Assembly (NCBI RefSeq): GCF_003999195.1
Contig: NZ_RJVR01000333.1
Coordinates: forward strand, 1-64,000
Length of the DNA: 64,000 bases
Source: Streptomyces soli
Lineage (GTDB): Bacteria; Actinomycetota; Actinomycetes; Streptomycetales; Streptomycetaceae
Direction of reading: 5' to 3'
In this document: one piece after another, positions 1 to 11,800 of the stretch
Layout: the number at the start of each line of letters is the position of its first letter
How positions within the stretch are numbered: the stretch's first letter is position 1
The notes under the pieces: model-generated
What the model was told of the DNA's origin: nothing
Seen by the model: only the letters and a program-made list of their open reading frames with translations
The model's database searches: none
Program-made: the position numbers and the translations under genes

Positions 1-765
1 GCCGCCGAGGCCCACGCCGCCACCGACCTCGGCCGCGAGCTGCGCGCCGCGCTGACCGGGCCGGCCGACGCGCTGCGCGCACTGCTGGGCGCCGACGCCG
101 ACGAGTGGCACGCCCTGGTCTGCGTACTGCCCTGGACGGCGGAGGACGTTCCGGGGATCCGTACGGTGCCGGGAGCGGCGGCGCTGTCTGCGGTGCCCCA
201 GGCGCAGGGCCCGCAGGGGGCGGCCCTGGCGGCGCTGGTCCGGCTGCGGTCGCCCGAGGTGGTGACCCCCGCGCACACCGCCGCAGCCCGGTTGCTGGAG
301 GCCGGTCCGGGTGCGGGCGCCGGGGTGAGCGCGCCCCGCCGGGGCCTCGACGCGCTGCCCGAGGCCTGGGGCGAAGCACTGGCCGCCGCCCGCGTGGCCC
401 GGGCCCGACCCCGGCTCGGACCTGTGGCCGACTGGTCCACCCTGGGCCCGTACCGCCTCCTGGCGGCCCTCACCACCACCCCGGACCCGGCCGTACGCCC
501 CCTCCTGGAACCCCAGCACGCCGACCTCGCCCGCACCGCCGAGGTCTACCTCGACTGCGCGGGGCAGGCCGGACGCACCGCCGCCGAGCTGCGCATCCAC
601 CGCCAGACGCTCTACTACCGGCTCTCCCGGGTCGAGCAGCTCACCGGCCTCGACCTCGACTGCGGCGAGGACCGGCTGCTGCTGCACATGGCGCTGAAGT
701 CCGCCCGGCTTCAGGACACGCAGGGACCGCGACTTCGGGGCACGGCGAAAGACCCGGGTCGTTGA
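1..765 (+). CDS. PucR-family transcriptional regulator, C-terminal part (5' end outside window)
   Basis: The reading frame is open from base 1 to a TGA at 763-765, so the gene starts before the window; 254 residues are visible. The last 70 or so carry the PucR/CdaR-type helix-turn-helix: an [10 protein letters not shown] segment, then [19 protein letters not shown] and TGLDL, the pattern of the PucR C-terminal DNA-binding domain. The Ala-rich middle shows no recognisable effector domain. Regulators of this family usually respond to small metabolites; the target here cannot be told. It converges on the psiE-like gene on the other strand. Confidence 0.8.
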   Translation, partial: AAEAHAATDLGRELRAALTGPADALRALLGADADEWHALVCVLPWTAEDVPGIRTVPGAAALSAVPQAQGPQGAALAALVRLRSPEVVTPAHTAAARLLEAGPGAGAGVSAPRRGLDALPEAWGEALAAARVARARPRLGPVADWSTLGPYRLLAALTTTPDPAVRPLLEPQHADLARTAEVYLDCAGQAGRTAAELRIHRQTLYYRLSRVEQLTGLDLDCGEDRLLLHMALKSARLQDTQGPRLRGTAKDPGR

Positions 766-920
766 CCCGGGCCCGAGGAGATCCGGCGCACGGACGGTCC
801 CCGGAAAATCCTGATCAACCCATGACGCGTGTCTCAGAAAGTCCTGTCTCGGTTAACCGGTCCTATTTGCAACATTTGCTCCGATTTGCGACGTGGTCAA
901 GGGCTACCGAGAGCAATCGG

Positions 921-1412
921 TCAGGGACCCGAATCCTCAAGGGGCGTGAAGTCACGGGGCCGCGTCGCGTGCCGCAGGACCAGGATGGCCAGCGCCATGA
1001 CGAAGATCAGCCCGACCAGGATGACGAGCTCGATTCCCTGGGGATCCCACCGGAACGACTGCTCGGCCTCGGCGGTGACGATGAGGACCTTGCGGACTCC
1101 CGCGATCAGACCCACGACGAGGAAGGGTTCCGCGTCCAGTGTCCGGTTCCTGATGGTGAGGCGGACCGTGTGCAGAAGCTCGGCCACGATGAACAGCACC
1201 AGGCCGTTGTCCAGCGTGGACAGCACGATCGTCGCCTCGTGGTACGGCCCTTTCAAGGCGTCCACGAGGTCGTTGACGACACCGACCAGCAGGATGCTCC
1301 CGAGAATCAGCAGCAGCACCGCGACGACCAGGTGGATGGTGTCCTCGGCGCCCTGCAGGAACTTCTGGAGGCGGCCCTCGAGCCCGTCGGAAGGGTGCGG
1401 CACACACAGCAA
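921..1412 (-). CDS. PsiE-like (phosphate-starvation-inducible family) membrane protein
   Basis: A 163-residue protein with four hydrophobic segments: residues about 27-50 (VVAVLLLILGSILLVGVV), 68-88, a third near LVVGLIAGVRKVLIV, and a fourth (VILVGLIFVMALAILVL). The order of helices and the LLHTVRLTIR loop fit the PsiE family, whose function is unknown beyond phosphate-starvation induction in enterobacteria. The longest frame starts at a TTG; a GTG nine bases downstream is an equally possible start. It stands alone, convergent with the PucR gene and downstream of the DUF2079 gene. Confidence 0.75.
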   Translation of the reverse strand: MLCVPHPSDGLEGRLQKFLQGAEDTIHLVVAVLLLILGSILLVGVVNDLVDALKGPYHEATIVLSTLDNGLVLFIVAELLHTVRLTIRNRTLDAEPFLVVGLIAGVRKVLIVTAEAEQSFRWDPQGIELVILVGLIFVMALAILVLRHATRPRDFTPLEDSGP

Positions 1413-1487
1413 TCTACGACCGCCGGAGCGTTCACGCCCGAGTTCGTCCGCCGCCCGTGCTAAGCGACCGTAGTCGGCAGTGTCCGT

Positions 1488-3080
1488 TCACGAACGCGTG
1501 GGCGCCGGCGGCAGTGGGACGTCCTTGACGGGCGTGCTGTTCTTGTCCGGGATGTACATGCCGGGGATGGGCTCGTCCACGGTGCGGAACAGCAGGACCA
1601 CGCCGTCCTCCGACCACAGCTGGGCGTAGCCATGGGCGAGCAGCAGCCGCACCCGGGCCTGCTCCTGGGCGGCCGAGGCGAAGGGGAAGGTCCGCTTCAC
1701 CGTCTGGAGCAGGACGTAGTCGGCGCCGCGTGGCGTGTTGTCGGCGATGAGCGTGCGCGTACGGGCGGTCAGGTGTGGGGCGACATTGTTGTCGGCCTCG
1801 ACCGTGACGCCGTCGGGGATGAACGAGGCCGCCTCGACCAGGGCCCGCTCGGGGGCGTTCGGCTCCCAGTGGGCGGGGTCGGCGAGCCGGGCGACGCCCA
1901 GCAGGAGACCCATGGCCAGGGAGGCGGTGACTACGGCAGCCGCCCAGCGGCGGGTCCGGCCGGGGGCACGCGCGTGCAGCCGGGCCAGGGTCTCGATCGC
2001 GGCGACCAGCAGCACCGGCCAGAGAAAGGCGTCGTAGTGGTGCGCCATCGACCAGTGGCTGGGGTTGTCCGAGAAGAGCCGCTCGGCCAGCAGCGGTAGC
2101 GCGCACAGCACGGTGGCCGACCGGAGCGGCAGGAAGAGCAGCGGCAGGAACAGCCAGAGCAGCAGGGAGACCTTCTGCCAGTTGTTCACGGCCAGCGAGA
2201 ACGACGTCACCGGGTCGGTCAGCAGCCGTACGATCACCGCGCCGACGTTGGGCCCGAGCCGGCCGTAGTTCCAGTAGTAGCCGGACACGCCGCCCATCGC
2301 CGGGATCAGCCAGCGGATCGCGGCGAAGCAGGCCACCGGCCCGGCCACGAGCAGGGCGAGCCCGGTCCGTACGCCGCGCCGCTCACCGTCCCGACCGCCG
2401 CTGCGCAGCGCGAGCACGGCACCGTACGTCGCCACCAGCAGCCCCATGTCCTCCTTGGTGCACAGCAGCAGGACCGCTGCGACGATCACCCCGCCGTAGC
2501 GGCGGGCCTGGCCGCGCTCCAGCATCAGCAGAGTGAGCGGCACCGCGAAGGCCACCTCGTGGAACCCCTCGCGGGAGGCCATGAACAGCGGCCAGCCCAG
2601 CGCGTACACCAGCCCGGCGAGATCGGTGGCGGTGCGCGAGGTCTCGGGGGCGGCGTCGGCGAAGCAGCGCACGGTGATGCGCCGCACCAGGGGCACGCCG
2701 ACGGCGAAGAGCGCGGCCTGGGCGATCAGCAGGACGCGGGGGTCGTCCCAGATCCAGTAGAGCGGTGCGAGGAACGCCAGGACCGGTGAGAAATGGTCGC
2801 CGAGCAGCGAGAAGCCCGGCGGGAAGTCGTGGTGGAAGTTCTTGATCGGCGAGCGCGGCAGATGGAGGTGCGCGTAGGCACGGATCGCCTGGTCGAAGAT
2901 TCCGAGGTCGAAGCCGCCGAGCCGGACGTTTGACCACTGCTGCAGCCCGACGCCGAGCATCACGCCGAAGCAGAGCAGGGTCAGTGCGACGGTTCGTATT
3001 CGATGGCGGTCCGGCGCGAAGGTGAGCAGCGGGGCGAACGCCCTGGCGAGCTGCTGCTCCGTGGTCGGTACCGTTCCCAT
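1488..3080 (-). CDS. DUF2079 family polytopic membrane protein
   Basis: A 530-residue integral membrane protein with about ten hydrophobic helices. The N-terminal part has GGFDLGIFDQAIRAYAHL and, further on, FSLLGDHFSPVLAFLAPLYW, the signature of DUF2079, a family resembling GT-C type membrane glycosyltransferases. The chosen ATG (3080) follows GGAG by a good spacing; in-frame starts up to 3140 lack one. No substrate can be named. The charged N-terminus ahead of the first helix is probably cytoplasmic. The gene ends about 75 bases past the start of the psiE-like gene in the same direction. Confidence 0.8.
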   Translation of the reverse strand: MGTVPTTEQQLARAFAPLLTFAPDRHRIRTVALTLLCFGVMLGVGLQQWSNVRLGGFDLGIFDQAIRAYAHLHLPRSPIKNFHHDFPPGFSLLGDHFSPVLAFLAPLYWIWDDPRVLLIAQAALFAVGVPLVRRITVRCFADAAPETSRTATDLAGLVYALGWPLFMASREGFHEVAFAVPLTLLMLERGQARRYGGVIVAAVLLLCTKEDMGLLVATYGAVLALRSGGRDGERRGVRTGLALLVAGPVACFAAIRWLIPAMGGVSGYYWNYGRLGPNVGAVIVRLLTDPVTSFSLAVNNWQKVSLLLWLFLPLLFLPLRSATVLCALPLLAERLFSDNPSHWSMAHHYDAFLWPVLLVAAIETLARLHARAPGRTRRWAAAVVTASLAMGLLLGVARLADPAHWEPNAPERALVEAASFIPDGVTVEADNNVAPHLTARTRTLIADNTPRGADYVLLQTVKRTFPFASAAQEQARVRLLLAHGYAQLWSEDGVVLLFRTVDEPIPGMYIPDKNSTPVKDVPLPPAPTRS

Positions 3081-3186
3081 CCGCTCCGGTCTCCCCACGG
3101 TCCACATCGACAACCGGTTAACCCTAACGGGCCCCATCATGGCGCACTGTGACCAGCATCACAGTGCGACATGATCGGCTGGGTCC

Positions 3187-4776
3187 TCAGGCCTCGAGGT
3201 TGACCGCGCGGGCGGAGGTCGCCCCGATCTCCCCGGAGATCTCGGTGAGCACCTGCGCCGGCACCGCGGAGTCGACGGTCAGCGCCACCAGCGCCTCACC
3301 GCCGGCCACCGCCCGGGCCACCTGCATACCGGCGATGTTGATCCCGGCCTCGCCGAGGATCCGTCCGACCGTGCCGACCACGCCGGGGCGGTCGGTGTAG
3401 CGGAGGAAGGCCATGTGGTCGGCCAGCACCAGGTCCACGTCGTCGTCGCCGACGGCCACGACCTTCTGGATGTGCTTGGGGCCGGCCAGCGTGCCGGAGA
3501 CCGAGAGCTCCTGGCCGTCGGCGAGGGTGCCGCGCACAGTGACCAGGTTGCGGTGGTCCGGGGACTCGCTGCTGGTGGTCAGGCGGACCTCGACGCCGCG
3601 CTCCTGCGCGAAGAGCGGAGCGTTGACGTACGACACCGTCTCGTCGACGACGTCCTCGAAGACGCCCTTGAGGGCGGACAGCTCCAGCACCTTCACATCG
3701 TGCTGGGTGATCTCGCCGCGCACCACGACGTCGAGGCGCGCCGCGACCTCACCGGCCAGCGCCGTGAAGATCCGGCCGAGCTTCTCCGCGAGCGGCAGAC
3801 CCGGCTTCACGTCCTCGGCGATGACCCCGCCCTGGACGTTGACCGCGTCCGGCACCAGCTCGCCGGCGAGCGCGAGGCGGACCGAGCGGGCGACGGAGAT
3901 ACCGGCCTTCTCCTGCGCCTCGTCGGTGGAGGCACCCAGGTGCGGGGTCGCCACGACGTTGTCGAACTGGAACAGCGGGGAGTCCGTGCAGGGCTCCTTC
4001 GCATACACATCCAGACCGGCGCCCGCGACCCGGCCCTCCTTGAGCGCGGAGGCCAGCGCCTCCTCGTCCACGATCCCGCCGCGCGCGGCGTTGACGATCC
4101 GGACCGAGGGCTTGACCTTGTGCAGCGCGTCCTCGCCGATCAGCCCGACCGTCTCCGGGGTCTTCGGCAGGTGCACGGTGATGAAGTCCGAGACCTCGAG
4201 CAGCTCGTCGAGGCTGACCACCTTCACGCCCATCTGGGCGGCCCGCGCGGGCTGGATGTACGGGTCGTACGCGACGATCTTCATCCCGAACGCCGACATC
4301 CGTTGCGTCACCAGCGCGCCGATCCGGCCGAGGCCGACGACGCCGAGCGTCTTCTCGGCCAGCTCCACGCCCGTGTACTTGTTCCGCTTCCACTCGCCCT
4401 GCTTCAGCGCGGCGTTCGCCGGCGCGATGTTGCGGGCGACGGCGATCAGCAGGCCGCAGGCCAGCTCGGCGGCGGTCACGATGTTGGAGGTCGGGGCGTT
4501 CACGACCATCACGCCGGCCTTCGTGGCGGCGGACACGTCGACGTTGTCCAGGCCGACGCCCGCCCGGGCGACGACCCGCAGTTTCGGGGCGGCCGCGATG
4601 GCCTCGGCGTCGACCTTGGTGGCGCTCCGCACCAGGATCGCGTCGACATCGGTGATCGCCGAGAGCAGCTCGGCACGGTCGGCGCCGTTGCAGTGCCGGA
4701 TCTCGAAATCCGGCCCCAGCGCGTCGACAGTGGCGGGCGACAGCTCTTCAGCGATGAGTACGACGGGGTTGCTCAC
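3187..4776 (-). CDS. serA: D-3-phosphoglycerate dehydrogenase
   Basis: A 529-residue enzyme catalysing the first step of serine synthesis, 3-phosphoglycerate to 3-phosphohydroxypyruvate with NAD. Visible features in order: substrate lobe from VVLIAEELS, Rossmann motif GLGRIGALV near residue 150, catalytic Arg in NAARGGIVDEEAL, Glu in the KEPCTDSPLF loop, His in ATPHLGASTDEAQ, then an intervening domain and a C-terminal ACT domain (MAFLRYTDRPGVVGTVGRIL). This is the long, allosteric-type SerA of actinobacteria and bacilli. The GTG start (GTGAGCAACC) follows GAGGAC; longer frames run into the leader region. Serine feedback through ACT is family knowledge. Confidence 0.96.
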   Translation of the reverse strand: MSNPVVLIAEELSPATVDALGPDFEIRHCNGADRAELLSAITDVDAILVRSATKVDAEAIAAAPKLRVVARAGVGLDNVDVSAATKAGVMVVNAPTSNIVTAAELACGLLIAVARNIAPANAALKQGEWKRNKYTGVELAEKTLGVVGLGRIGALVTQRMSAFGMKIVAYDPYIQPARAAQMGVKVVSLDELLEVSDFITVHLPKTPETVGLIGEDALHKVKPSVRIVNAARGGIVDEEALASALKEGRVAGAGLDVYAKEPCTDSPLFQFDNVVATPHLGASTDEAQEKAGISVARSVRLALAGELVPDAVNVQGGVIAEDVKPGLPLAEKLGRIFTALAGEVAARLDVVVRGEITQHDVKVLELSALKGVFEDVVDETVSYVNAPLFAQERGVEVRLTTSSESPDHRNLVTVRGTLADGQELSVSGTLAGPKHIQKVVAVGDDDVDLVLADHMAFLRYTDRPGVVGTVGRILGEAGINIAGMQVARAVAGGEALVALTVDSAVPAQVLTEISGEIGATSARAVNLEA

Positions 4777-4991
4777 GTGAGTCCTCACTAGTCCCTGGCG
4801 AACGGCCGCGTCCCGACGGCCGAAGGCGGTGGAGAAGGATGGCATGTCGCGTGGAAGACGCACGACGCTGTGAGCCTGACGCGCTTGTTAATGGAGTGTA
4901 TCGGCGCGACGGACCGGGTCCTGCGCCGTTTGGTAAGGATCACCCGCACGTGGCTGTACGGGCTGGACAAACCGGGGTTGTCCAGCCACGA

Positions 4992-5103
4992 CGGCGGGAC
5001 GCGAAACGGCGCTGTCCGGCGGTGCCGAGCGGCCCTTGCCCGCGGAAACACGGGGTGGCGGCCGGTTCGGCGCCGCCGGACAGCGCCGTCCGGCGTCCCG
5101 CCG
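4992..5103. repeat. 36-bp imperfect inverted repeat between ilvC and serA
   Basis: The left arm (4992-5027, starting CGGCGGGACGC) and right arm (5068-5103, ending GCGTCCCGCCG) are complementary over 36 bases with only about four mismatches, around a 40-base spacer. It is too long for a simple operator. It could be a second transcription terminator or a short dispersed palindromic element. Confidence 0.75.
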
Positions 5104-5112
5104 TTACGGCGG

Positions 5113-5147
5113 AAAAACATCCCAGGGGGCCAGTGAGGCCCCCTGGG
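5113..5147 (-). terminator. Rho-independent terminator after ilvC
   Basis: A perfect 11-bp stem (CCCAGGGGGCC, 5121-5131; GGCCCCCTGGG, 5137-5147) with a 5-base loop. Read on the minus strand it is followed by ATGTTTTT, a true U-tract, which is uncommon in Streptomyces. It lies 40 bases past the ilvC stop and should end the ilvB-ilvH-ilvC transcript. Confidence 0.85.
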
Positions 5148-5186
5148 GCCGAGCAGTGCGAGCACGGCGTCAAGCGATCGGAGGCG

Positions 5187-6789
<1,603 letters not shown>

Positions 6790-6809
6790 GGGGGCGTCTT
6801 ACCTGTCTC

Positions 6810-8690
6810 TCAGTCGTCGGCCGCGTCGCCGAAGTCGGGACGCACGTCGCGGGCTGCCATGATTTCGTCGTTGGAGGTGCCGGCGGCGACCATCGGCCAC
6901 ACCATGGCATCCTCGTGGACGATGAAGTCGACGACCACCGGGCGGTCGTTGATCGAGTTGGCCTTGGCGATGACCGCGTCAAGGTCGGCGGGGTCGTCGC
7001 AGCGCAGGCCCACGCAGCCCATGGCCTCGGACAGCTTGACGAAGTCCGGGATGCGGGTGCCGGCGGTCGGGGTCTTGCTGGCTCCGGTGTGGGAGCCCTG
7101 GCCGGCGTTGGTGTCACCGGCGTGCAGGACGGTGTTGGAGTAGCGCTGGTTGTAGAAGAGCGACTGCCACTGGCGGACCATGCCCAGGGCGCCGTTGTTG
7201 ATGATGGCGACCTTGATCGGGATGTTGTTCAGCGCGCAGGTGACCAGTTCCTGGTTGGTCATCTGGAAGCACCCGTCGCCGTCGATCGCCCAGACGGTCG
7301 CACTGGGCACGCCGGCCTTGGCGCCCATCGCGGCGGGGACGGCGTAGCCCATGGTCCCGGCGCCGCCGGAGTTGAACCAGGTGTTGGGCTTCTCGTACTT
7401 GATGTACTGGCTGGCCCACATCTGGTGCTGGCCGACGCCGGCCGCGAACAGGGTGTGGTCCGGGGCCAGCTCGCCGATGCGCTCGATGACCTGCTGCGGC
7501 GACAGGCTGCCGTCCTCGGGGAGGTCGTAGCCCAGCGGGTAGGTGTCGCGCCAGCTGTTGAGCTGCTTCCACCAGTCGCTGTAGTCGCCCTTGTGGCCGG
7601 ACTCGTGCTCGGCCTGGACGGCGACGATCAGGTCGGCCAGCACCTCGCGGGCGTCACCGACGATCGGCACGTCGGCGGTGCGGTTCTTGGAGATCTCGGC
7701 CGGGTCGATGTCGGCGTGGACGATCTTGGCGTACGGCGCGAAGGTGTCGAGCCGGCCGGTGACGCGGTCGTCGAAGCGGGCGCCGAGGGCGACGATCAAG
7801 TCGGCCTTCTGCAGGGCGGTGACGGCGGAGACGGCGCCGTGCATGCCGGGCATGCCGACGTGCTGCGGATGGCTGTCGGGGAAGGAGCCGAGCGCCATCA
7901 AGGTGGTGGTGACCGGGGCGCCGGTGAGCTCGGCGAGGATCCGCAGCTCGGTGGTGGCGCGGGCCTTCATGACGCCACCGCCGACGTAGAGCACCGGGCG
8001 CTTGGCCTCGTTGATCAGCCGGGCGGCCTCGCGGATCTGCTTGGCGTGCGGCTTGGTCACCGGGCGGTAACCGGGCAGGTCGGCCTGCGGGGGCCAGGAG
8101 AAGACGGTCTGGTTCTGCAGGGCGTCCTTGGCGATGTCGACCAGGACCGGGCCGGGGCGTCCGGTGGAGGCGATGTGGAACGCCTCGGCGATGGTCTTCG
8201 GGATCTCGTCCGCGTTGGTGACCAGGAAGTTGTGCTTGGTGATCGGCATGGTGATGCCGCAGATGTCCGCCTCCTGGAAGGCGTCCGTGCCAATGGCCTT
8301 GGAGGCGACCTGGCCGGTGATCGCGACCAGCGGGACCGAGTCCATGTGGGCGTCGGCGATCGGGGTCACCAGGTTGGTGGCGCCGGGGCCGGAGGTCGCC
8401 ATGCAGACGCCGACTTTGCCGGTCGCCTGGGCGTAACCGGTGGCGGCGTGGCCGGCGCCCTGCTCGTGGCGGACCAGGATGTGGCGCACCTTGATGGAGT
8501 CCATCAGCGGGTCGTACGCGGGAAGGATCGCACCGCCCGGGATGCCGAACACGGTGTCGGCGCCGACCGCCTCGAGAGAACGGATGAGGGACTGGGCGCC
8601 CGTGACGCGCTCTGCGGGGTGGGCGGAGTGCGGCGCGGCGCCGCGGGCCCGCGGCTGCGGGTGGTGGGCCCCGGTGGCCTGCTCGGTCAT
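6810..8690 (-). CDS. ilvB: Acetolactate synthase large (catalytic) subunit
   Basis: A 626-residue thiamine-diphosphate enzyme condensing two pyruvates, or pyruvate with 2-oxobutyrate. Visible: [18 protein letters not shown] with the catalytic glutamate in [16 protein letters not shown], a central FAD-binding domain, and the ThDP/Mg motif [14 protein letters not shown] followed by [12 protein letters not shown]. The first 40 residues are a low-complexity extension ([19 protein letters not shown]) typical of streptomycete IlvB. The ATG start is preceded by AGAAGAG. It is the first structural gene of the operon and lies downstream of the leader peptide and attenuator. Confidence 0.96.
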   Translation of the reverse strand: MTEQATGAHHPQPRARGAAPHSAHPAERVTGAQSLIRSLEAVGADTVFGIPGGAILPAYDPLMDSIKVRHILVRHEQGAGHAATGYAQATGKVGVCMATSGPGATNLVTPIADAHMDSVPLVAITGQVASKAIGTDAFQEADICGITMPITKHNFLVTNADEIPKTIAEAFHIASTGRPGPVLVDIAKDALQNQTVFSWPPQADLPGYRPVTKPHAKQIREAARLINEAKRPVLYVGGGVMKARATTELRILAELTGAPVTTTLMALGSFPDSHPQHVGMPGMHGAVSAVTALQKADLIVALGARFDDRVTGRLDTFAPYAKIVHADIDPAEISKNRTADVPIVGDAREVLADLIVAVQAEHESGHKGDYSDWWKQLNSWRDTYPLGYDLPEDGSLSPQQVIERIGELAPDHTLFAAGVGQHQMWASQYIKYEKPNTWFNSGGAGTMGYAVPAAMGAKAGVPSATVWAIDGDGCFQMTNQELVTCALNNIPIKVAIINNGALGMVRQWQSLFYNQRYSNTVLHAGDTNAGQGSHTGASKTPTAGTRIPDFVKLSEAMGCVGLRCDDPADLDAVIAKANSINDRPVVVDFIVHEDAMVWPMVAAGTSNDEIMAARDVRPDFGDAADD

Positions 8691-8744
8691 CTGCGATCTC
8701 TTCTCTCGGAAGATTGAGGGTGGTTTGTCTAAGTCCCGGGCAAC

Positions 8745-8778
8745 AAAAAACCCCTCGTGCCGGTAGGCAAGCGAGGGG
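8745..8778 (-). terminator. ilvB attenuator (intrinsic terminator)
   Basis: On the minus strand, CCCCTCG (8778-8772) pairs with CGAGGGG (8757-8751) and is followed at once by six T residues (8750-8745). It lies between the leader peptide and ilvB, so it is an attenuator rather than a gene end. A competing pairing exists: CCTCGTG (8802-8796) can pair with CACGAGG (8759-8753) and so dissolve the terminator. Confidence 0.9.
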
Positions 8779-8819
8779 AGCGCGTCGGTGCGTTCCACGA
8801 GGCGGTGAGGGGCCTCGGG

Positions 8820-8861
8820 TCAGCCGACGCGCTTTCCAAGTACGAGAATTCGGGTGCGCAT
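8820..8861 (-). CDS. ilvB leader peptide
   Basis: A 13-codon reading frame, MRTRILVLGKRVG, starting with ATG eleven bases after a perfect AGGAGG (8874-8879). It contains Ile-Leu-Val-Leu in succession, the three amino acids whose synthesis the operon serves, and a Val near its end. Slow decoding of these codons under starvation would stall the ribosome and favour the antiterminator over the 8745-8778 terminator. Its last codons (CGCGTCGGC) can also pair with 8781-8789. Only 33 bases separate it from the stop of the upstream GGDEF gene, so the promoter must lie in or before that gene's end. Confidence 0.9.
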   Translation of the reverse strand: MRTRILVLGKRVG

Positions 8862-8894
8862 GGCACTGACCTTCCTCCTGGCCTGGGCGGAGTG

Positions 8895-11800
8895 TCAAGC
8901 GGGCGGGACGGCAGTCTCACTATTTGAGCGCAACTCGTCCACTGTACGGCTGCTACGCACGGTCAGCTGACCGCCGGAAACGGCCACCACCTCCCTTGGT
9001 ACCGGGTAGCTGCCCCGGGTCAGCGAGGAGCGCAGCCGGTGCTCGTCGAGCGGCCCGGAGAAGGCCATACCCTGGCCGTGCGTACACCCCATCGAGCGTA
9101 GCGCGACGACCTGTTCCGGGCGGTCCACCCCGTCGGCCACCGTACGAATGCCGAGCTCCCCGGCGATTCGGATCAGCCCGCCGGTGATTTTGTGCAGCCT
9201 CGGCGATTCCACCACACCGTCGGTGAAGGACCGGTCGAGTTTCACCACATCGACGGGGAGCCTGCGCAGCGCTGTCAGCGCCGCGAATCCGGCGCCGAAG
9301 CCGCCGAGGGCGATCCGCACGCCGATCCGGCGCAGGGTGCTCAGCCGGCGCTCCAGGTCGGTCAGCGAGATCCGGGGGTCCTGGTCGGTGAGTTCCAGCA
9401 CCAGGCCGCCCGGCGGCAGTTCGTGGCGGGCCAGCAGGGACTCGAGATCCCGGGCCGGTGACTCGCGGTCCATCAGGCGGTGCGTGGAGATCCGTACGGC
9501 TACGGGAACGGGGTGCCCCGATCCGTACCGAAGCGCGGCCTGCCCGACGGCCTCGGCGAGCAGCCAGCGGCTCAGCTCGGAGGTGCGGTCGGTGTCCTCC
9601 GCGACCCTCAAGAACTCGGCGGGGGTGAACAGGATGCCCTGGGCGGAGCGCCAGCGGGCCTGCGCCTCGACGGCGGTGATGCGGCCGCCCTGCAGGTCCA
9701 CGACCGGCCGGTGGAGCAGGGTGAACTCGCCGTCTTGCAGCGCGGCGCGCAGCCGCCCGGCCAGCTCGGTCCTGCGCACTGCTTCTCGTTGGTAGTCCGC
9801 CTGCATCTGCGGCGCGTACATCTCGACGCGGCCCTTGCCGGCCTGCTTGGCCCGGTACATCGCCAGGTCCGCGTTGCGCAGCAGCTCCCCCGGGGTGACG
9901 CCGGGCTCGGCGAAGGCGACGCCGATGCTGGCGTCGACCCGCAGTTCGGTGCCGTCGAAGCGGTACGGCTCGGAGAGGCGGGCGCGCAGCCGGTCGGCGA
10001 TCTCGTGCACCTGGTACTCGCGCTTGTGCCGGTCGGTGCTGGTGCCACAGATGAGCGCGGCGAACTCGTCGCCGCCCAGGCGTGCCGCGGTGTCGCCGGC
10101 CCGCACCGACTCCTGGAGCCGCCGGGCCGCCTGGATGAGCAGCTCGTCCCCGGCCTGATGGCCGACCGTGTCGTTGACCGCCTTGAAGCCGTCGAGGTCG
10201 ATGAAGAGCACCGCGACGCCGCCCGCCTCGCCGTCGCCGGCCCGGCGGCCGCTCAGCGCCTGACGGGTCCGCTCGGTGAACAGCGCCCGGTTGGGCAGAT
10301 CGGTGAGCGCGTCGTGCGAGGCGCTGTGCTGCAGCTGGGCCTGGAGGCGTACGCGCTCGGTGACATCGCGGCTGTTGAAGATGAGGCCGCCCTGGTAGCG
10401 GTTGACCGTGGACTCGACGTGCAGCCAGCCGCCCCGCCCGGAGCGGATCCGGCACTCGATACGGGTCGCGGGCTCCTCGGTGGGATGGGCGGCCAGAAAC
10501 CGGCGCACCTCGTGCAGCACGCGGCCCAGGTCCTCGGGGTGGATGTGCGAGGACAGCTCGGTGCCGACCATGTCCTCGGCGTCCCGCCCGTACACGCCCT
10601 GGGCAGCCGGGCTGACGTAACGCAGGATGCCGGTCGGGGCGGCGATCATGATGACGTCGCTGGAGCCCTGCACCAGGGAGCGGAAGTGGTTCTCCTTCTG
10701 GGCCAGTTCCTGGGTGAGGGAGATGTTGTCCAGCAGCATGATGCCTTGGCGTACGACGAGGGCGAGCACCACGAAGCAGCCCGTGAGCAGCACCACCCGG
10801 TCGACCTTCTGGCCGTCGATGGCGTTGTAGAGGATGCCGAGCACGCAGACCGCTGCCGCCAGGTACGGCGTGAGGGCGGCGAGCGACCCGGTGACCTTGC
10901 GGCCGGAGGCCAGGGCGTCCGGAGCGGGCGGGCGCGGGAAGTCCGGCCCGCGCCGGGCCACCCAGGGGGAGTACGCGAGGAGCATGCTGCCCGCGAACCA
11001 GCCCGCGTCGAGGATCTGGCCGGATCTGTAGTGCTCGCGCAGCAGCGGCGAGGTGAACAGCGCGTCGCACAGCACGGTCAGGGCGAGCGCGGCGATCGCG
11101 GTGTTCACCGCCGCACGGTTGGCCGACGTACGCCGGGAGTGCAGCGCCAGCACCATGCTGACCAGCATGATGTCCAGCAGCGGATACGCGAGCGAGAGCG
11201 CGACGCGGAAGGTGCTGCGGCCCTCCCCCTGGGCGGCGTGGGCCAGCGCGAGGCTCCAGGACAGGGTGAGCAGCGAGCCGCCGATGAGCCAGGCGTCCAG
11301 CGCCAGGCAGACCCAGCCGGCCCGGGTGACCGGGCGCTTGGCGAGCAGCAGCAGGCCGATGATGGCGGGTGGGGCGAAGAGCAGAAAGCAGAAGTCGGCG
11401 ATGGAGGTACGCGGCACGGGCTCGCGCAGCACGACCTCGTACCAGCCCCACACGCCGTTGCCGAGCGCGACCATGGAGGAGGAGACCGCGAACAGCGCCC
11501 AGGCGGGCCGGTGCCGCCGCCCCGAGCCGTTGACCGCGTACACCAGGCAGGAGACGGCGGCGGTGAGCGCGGCGGCCGAGAGCCCGAAGTCGCCCATGAC
11601 GAGGGCCACCTCGGCCGAGCCCCAGCCCAGGGCCGCACCGGTCGCGTATCCCCCGCAGAGCACCGCGACGACCAGCTGTGGCAGCAGCCCCGCCTTCCCG
11701 CCCTGCAGCGGTGGCCCGGCGAGGACCGCCCCGGTCGCACTCACCGCGCGGTCCAGGGTGGCCGTGGCGGTCCCGTGAGGTCCCGCGTCGGGTTCTTTCT

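Larger units (their letters stand above)
4777..5186 (-). promoter_or_regulatory. serA upstream region with nested inverted repeats
   Basis: The 410 bases between ilvC and serA hold no credible gene. Going leftwards in the direction of transcription they contain the ilvC terminator (5113-5147), a very large imperfect palindrome (4992-5103) and a 10-bp hairpin with a 7-base loop (4961-4987, GGCTGGACAA / TTGTCCAGCC). The remaining about 180 bases before serA are AT-richer in places (cttgttaatggag) and presumably hold the serA promoter; I could not fix -35/-10 boxes with confidence. Confidence 0.5.
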
